Program-made: the position numbers and the translations under genes
Notes under the pieces: generated by a model
Databases searched by the model: none
The model's input: the letters and a program-made list of their open reading frames with translations, nothing else
What the model was told of the DNA's origin: nothing
From: JAIBJN01 sp963830885
GTDB lineage: Bacteria; Actinomycetota; Thermoleophilia; Gaiellales; Gaiellaceae
Assembly: GCA_963830885.1 (NCBI GenBank)
Contig: CAWHOA010000025.1
Span: forward strand, 1-64,000
Length of the DNA stretch: 64,000 nt
Direction of reading: 5' to 3'
Part shown: in pieces, positions 60,832 through 64,000 of the stretch
Layout of the letters: every line of letters begins with the position of its first letter
Position numbering within the stretch: position 1 is the stretch's first letter

Positions 60832-62142
60832 GTGGCCTCCTCGAACCCATTGCGGGAGCTGCCCTCGATCGACGAGCTGCTCGGCCGGAAGGAACTGGAA
60901 GCGCTCGTGACCCAACACGGCCGCCCGCTCGTCAAGGCGGCGGCCCAGGCGGCGCTCGCGCACGCGCGCGAAGACGTGAAGGCGGGCTTTCCGGCCGGCG
61001 ACCCGGTCGAGCGCACCGTCCGCGAGCTGGAAGCGCGCGTCCGCCCGGGGCTGCGGCGCGTCCTCAACGCCACGGGAGTCGTCGTCCACACGAACCTCGG
61101 CCGGGCCCCGCTCGCGGAGGCGGCGCTGGCGCGGGTCCACGAGGTCGGCGCCGGCTACTCGAACCTCGAATACGACCTCGAGGCCGGAAGCCGAGGCTCC
61201 CGGCAGGACCATCTCGCCGCCGCGCTGCGCGAGCTGACCGGTGCGGAGGCAGCGATCGTCGTCAACAACAACGCCGCCGCCGTCCTGCTCGCCGTCGCCG
61301 CCCTGGCGGAGGGCCGGGAGGTGATCGTCTCCCGAGGAGAGCTGATCGAGATCGGCGACGGCTTCAGGATCCCGGACGTCCTCACGCGCTCCGGAGCAAC
61401 CCTCGTCGAGGTCGGCACGACGAACCGGACGAGGCTCGCCGACTTCGAGCACGCCCTCACCGACCGCACCGCAGCGCTCCTGCGGGTCCACCAGTCGAAC
61501 TTCCGCATGGTCGGGTTCACGGAGCAGCCCCGCGCGGCCGACCTGGCGAAGCTCGCCGAGCGCCACGGCCTGGCGCTCGTCGAGGACCTCGGCTCCGGCG
61601 CGCTCGTCGAGACCGGGGACGAGCCGACCGTCGCCGCCGCGCTGCAGGACGGCGCACACGTCGTGACGTTCTCCGGCGACAAGCTCCTGGGCGGGCCACA
61701 GGCGGGGATCGCGGTCGGCCGCGCCGACCTGATCGAGCGCATGCGCCGGCATCCGCTGCAGCGCGCTCTGCGCGCAGACAAGCTGACGCTGGCGGCGCTG
61801 GACGGCACACTGGCCCTCTACCGCGCCGAGAGCCGCGACCTCCCGGTGCCGCGGATGCTCGCCGAGCCGGCGGAGGCCGTGCGGGCCCGGGCCGAGCGCC
61901 TTGCCGACCTCACCGGCGGGGCGGTCGTGGAGACGACTGCGCGCCCCGGGGGCGGATCGCTGCCGCTGACCGAGATCCCGAGCTGGGCGTGCGCGCTCCC
62001 GCTCGAGCTCGCCGAGCCGCTGCGCCGCGGCAGCCCGGCCGTGGTCGGAGTCGTGCGCGACGACCGGCTCCTGCTCGACTGCCGCACACTGACCGAGGCC
62101 GAGGTCGAGGAGGCCGCGGAGGCCGTCGCCCGTTGCCGTTGA
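60832..62142 (+). CDS. selA: L-seryl-tRNA(Sec) selenium transferase
   Basis: Converts seryl-tRNA(Sec) to selenocysteyl-tRNA(Sec). The 436-residue PLP enzyme has the N-terminal part LRELPSIDELLGRKEL, NATGVVVHTNLGRAPL, the YSNLEYDLEAGSRGSRQDH block and the PLP lysine in FSGDKLLGGPQAGI. TATCAT lies eight bases before the GTG. The stop overlaps the selB start. Confidence 0.96.
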   Translation: MASSNPLRELPSIDELLGRKELEALVTQHGRPLVKAAAQAALAHAREDVKAGFPAGDPVERTVRELEARVRPGLRRVLNATGVVVHTNLGRAPLAEAALARVHEVGAGYSNLEYDLEAGSRGSRQDHLAAALRELTGAEAAIVVNNNAAAVLLAVAALAEGREVIVSRGELIEIGDGFRIPDVLTRSGATLVEVGTTNRTRLADFEHALTDRTAALLRVHQSNFRMVGFTEQPRAADLAKLAERHGLALVEDLGSGALVETGDEPTVAAALQDGAHVVTFSGDKLLGGPQAGIAVGRADLIERMRRHPLQRALRADKLTLAALDGTLALYRAESRDLPVPRMLAEPAEAVRARAERLADLTGGAVVETTARPGGGSLPLTEIPSWACALPLELAEPLRRGSPAVVGVVRDDRLLLDCRTLTEAEVEEAAEAVARCR

Positions 62143-63878
62143 CGGTCGGCACAGCGGGCCACGTCGACCACGGCAAGACCTGGCTCGTCAGGGCCCTGAC
62201 CGGGAAGGACACCGACCGCCTCCCCGAGGAGCAGCGGCGCGGCATCTCCATCGACCTCGGCTACGCCCCGCTCGACCTGCCCGACGGGAGCCGCCTCTCC
62301 CTCGTCGACGTGCCGGGCCACGAGCGCTTCGTGCGCACGATGGTCGCGGGCGCGACCGGGATCGACCTCTTCCTCCTGGTCGTCGACGCCGGCGAAGGCG
62401 CCCGCCCGCAGACGCGGGAGCACCTGGCGATCCTGGAGCTGCTAGGCATCGAGCACGGCGTGGTCGCGGTCACCAAGGTGGATGCGGTCGACCCGGAGAC
62501 TCGCGAGCTCGCTGTCGCGGAGGCGCGAGAGCTCGTCCCGGCCGCGATGGTCGTCGCGACGAGCGCGGCGACCGGCGAGGGGCTGCAAGAGCTGCGGGCT
62601 GCGCTGGCGGACGCGGCCGACCAGGTCGAGCCGCGGCCCGCCACCGGGCCGGCGCGCCTCTTCGTCGACCGGGTCTTCACGCTGCGCGGCATCGGTACCG
62701 TCGTCACAGGGACGCTCTGGTCCGGCACGGTCGGCGAGGGCGACGCGCTCCGCGCCGAGCCGGCCGGCCTCGACGTCCGCGTCCGCAGCGTCCAGGTCCA
62801 CGACCGGCCGGTCGAGCGCGCCGAGGCCGGGCAGCGCGTCGCGGTCGCGCTCCCCGGGGTCGAGCGCACCCAGCTCCGGCGCGGCGACGCCCTCGTGGAG
62901 CCCGGCGCCTACCCGCTCAGCTACCGCCTCGACGTCGCCCTCGCTCCGCTGACGGAGATCGCCGACGGCTCGCGCCTCCACGTCCACCACGGCACCGCCG
63001 AGCACGTGGCCAGGGTCGTCCGCATCGACGCCGGCCGCGCACAGCTGCGGCTCGCAGGGCCGGTGGTCGCCGGCCGCGGCGACCGCGTCGTCCTCCGCGA
63101 GGGGACAACGCTCGGCGGCGCGACCGTCCTCGACCCGGCGCCGCCCCGGCGCACGTCGGCCGAGCGCCTCGACCTGCTCGAGCGCGGCGATCCCGCGTCG
63201 ATCGTGCTCGCCGCCCTCTCGGGAGCCGGCGAGCCGCTTCGCCGGCAGGACCTCGCAACACGCGCCCTCCTCTCCCCGGAGGAGCTCGACGCCGGCCTTG
63301 CGGCCGCGGTCCACGCCGGGGAGTGGTACCTGACGTCGGAGCAGCTCGAGGAGCTGCGCTACGGGGTCGTCCGGGCCCTCGACGAGCGAGCGGGCGCGTC
63401 TGCGCTGGATCCGGGGATCCCCGTGGCAGAGCTGCTGCCGCAGCGGCCCTGGGCGTCGGCGCTCCTTCCGCTCCTCCCGATCGAGCGCCGCGGCGCGCTG
63501 GCCTACGCGCCGGGAGCCACTGCAGGGCTCGGCGACCGAGCCGAGGCGGCCGACCGGCTCGAGGACGAGCTCGAGGAGGCAGGGACCACACCGGTGAAGG
63601 TCGAGGACGCCGAGCTGGCGCGCTTCCTGGAGCAGGCCGGCCGGCTCGTCCGGCTCGGGGACGGGATGGCGGTGGGAACCGCGGGCTACGACGAGGCGCG
63701 CCGCCTGCTCGTGGAGGAGTGCGAGGCGGCCGGCTCGATCACGCTCGCTCGCTTTCGCGACCTGCTGGGGACGAGCCGCAAGCCGGCGCAGCTCCTGCTG
63801 GAGCGCTTCGACTCCGACGGCGTCACCCGCCGCCAGGGCGACGAGCGCGTCCTGCGCCGCAGGGCAAGGTCCGGGTAG
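62139..63878 (+). CDS. selB: Selenocysteine-specific elongation factor
   Basis: Brings selenocysteyl-tRNA to UGA codons marked by a SECIS. About 579 residues from TTG 62139 (alternative TTG 62133): GTPase motifs GTAGHVDHGKT, DVPGHERF and TKVD, translation-factor domains 2 and 3, and the winged-helix repeats that bind SECIS at the end (ITLARFRDLLGTSRKPAQLLLERFDSDGVTRRQGDERVLRR). The switch-1 motif reads GISIDLGYAPL. It overlaps selA by four bases. selC and selD are not in the window. Confidence 0.95.
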   Translation: MTVGTAGHVDHGKTWLVRALTGKDTDRLPEEQRRGISIDLGYAPLDLPDGSRLSLVDVPGHERFVRTMVAGATGIDLFLLVVDAGEGARPQTREHLAILELLGIEHGVVAVTKVDAVDPETRELAVAEARELVPAAMVVATSAATGEGLQELRAALADAADQVEPRPATGPARLFVDRVFTLRGIGTVVTGTLWSGTVGEGDALRAEPAGLDVRVRSVQVHDRPVERAEAGQRVAVALPGVERTQLRRGDALVEPGAYPLSYRLDVALAPLTEIADGSRLHVHHGTAEHVARVVRIDAGRAQLRLAGPVVAGRGDRVVLREGTTLGGATVLDPAPPRRTSAERLDLLERGDPASIVLAALSGAGEPLRRQDLATRALLSPEELDAGLAAAVHAGEWYLTSEQLEELRYGVVRALDERAGASALDPGIPVAELLPQRPWASALLPLLPIERRGALAYAPGATAGLGDRAEAADRLEDELEEAGTTPVKVEDAELARFLEQAGRLVRLGDGMAVGTAGYDEARRLLVEECEAAGSITLARFRDLLGTSRKPAQLLLERFDSDGVTRRQGDERVLRRRARSG

Positions 63879-64000
63879 CAGCGGCCCCCGCTCTTGAACG
63901 GAGAGCGACCGTGTGCGACCCTCGTGCCATGCGGCCCAGCAGGCCGCAAGCCGAAACGACAGTGGACACCACCGGGTTGAGCTCTTCAGAGGATCAGGCC
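63879..64000 (+). other. Unassigned 3' end of the window
   Basis: After selB there are 122 bases in which I see no reading frame, no clear hairpin and no complete tRNA. The place would suit selC, but the expected acceptor stem, extended D stem and TCA anticodon loop cannot be fitted before the window ends. Confidence 0.3.

Noticed and set aside
63879..64000. tRNA-Sec (selC) after selB
   Set aside because: A CTTCAGA stretch near 63977 could suggest a TCA anticodon, but no acceptor or D stem fits upstream and the window ends too soon.

Overview
The window is very GC-rich (roughly 70% or more by eye) and densely coded, with many overlapping start and stop codons (ATGA, GTGA, TTGA). The gene content points to an Actinomycetota chromosome, most likely class Thermoleophilia (Gaiellales-like): a BTAD-type regulator, a YlbL-like PDZ/Lon protease, a DUF5317 membrane protein, GGDEF+HD-GYP hybrids, a MoaD-MoaE fusion, an actinobacterial CGAAC-N4-GTTCG LexA box, and several promoters that place the start codon at +1. 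Class level is inference; there is no rRNA or universal marker here to fix it. I see no prophage, transposase or CRISPR array; this is core chromosome.

Layout. 1-2960: tRNA-Val (cut by the window edge), then a long Alu-type SRP RNA followed by dnaX, a YbaB-family gene and recR. 3-10.8 kb: P450 plus 3Fe-4S ferredoxin, secreted cupin, BTAD-TPR regulator, lysC-asd, and a deaminase-VOC fusion with a frameshift. 10.8-17.9 kb (minus strand): pckA, then an unusual succinate dehydrogenase cluster (sdhA, a tiny lipoprotein, sdhB, a CCG-domain subunit), then a phosphoesterase and an acetyltransferase-like gene. 18-21.6 kb: small genes, two overlapping Xer recombinases (the second frameshifted), carbonic anhydrase. 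21.7-26.7 kb: citrate synthase, isocitrate and malate dehydrogenases, PDZ/Lon protease. 26.7-33 kb: aminotransferase, Asp-box exoprotein, sucC-methyltransferase-sucD. 33-41 kb: Asp-rich small protein, JmjC-type oxygenase, sucrase/ferredoxin-like protein, biotin carboxylase, pgsA, SOS-controlled dinB, NlpC/P60 protein. 42-46.7 kb: two parallel modules, each a ~30-residue membrane peptide followed by a membrane GGDEF-HD-GYP protein. 46.7-54 kb: propeller protein, ECF sigma plus YCII gene, propionyl-CoA carboxylase beta, methylmalonyl-CoA mutase. 54-64 kb: decayed HD-GYP gene, moaX, site-2 protease, LOG protein, bioY, VanW protein, selA-selB.

Metabolic theme: most of a TCA cycle (citrate synthase, IDH, SDH, succinyl-CoA synthetase, MDH) plus PEP carboxykinase and the propionyl-CoA to succinyl-CoA route (biotin carboxylase, carboxyltransferase, mutase) lie within 54 kb, though in separate transcription units.

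The most unusual non-coding signal is a family of 150-170 bp intergenic elements, each a full-length imperfect hairpin with arms of about 80 nt, plus shorter relatives sharing the closing stem CTAGGAGGG/CCCTCCTAG, which also supplies stop codons to flanking genes. The most unusual coding signals are the paired W-K peptides before each cyclic-di-GMP gene, three +1 frameshifts that each fall at an in-frame CTA/CTT leucine codon, and two genes without an ordinary start codon.
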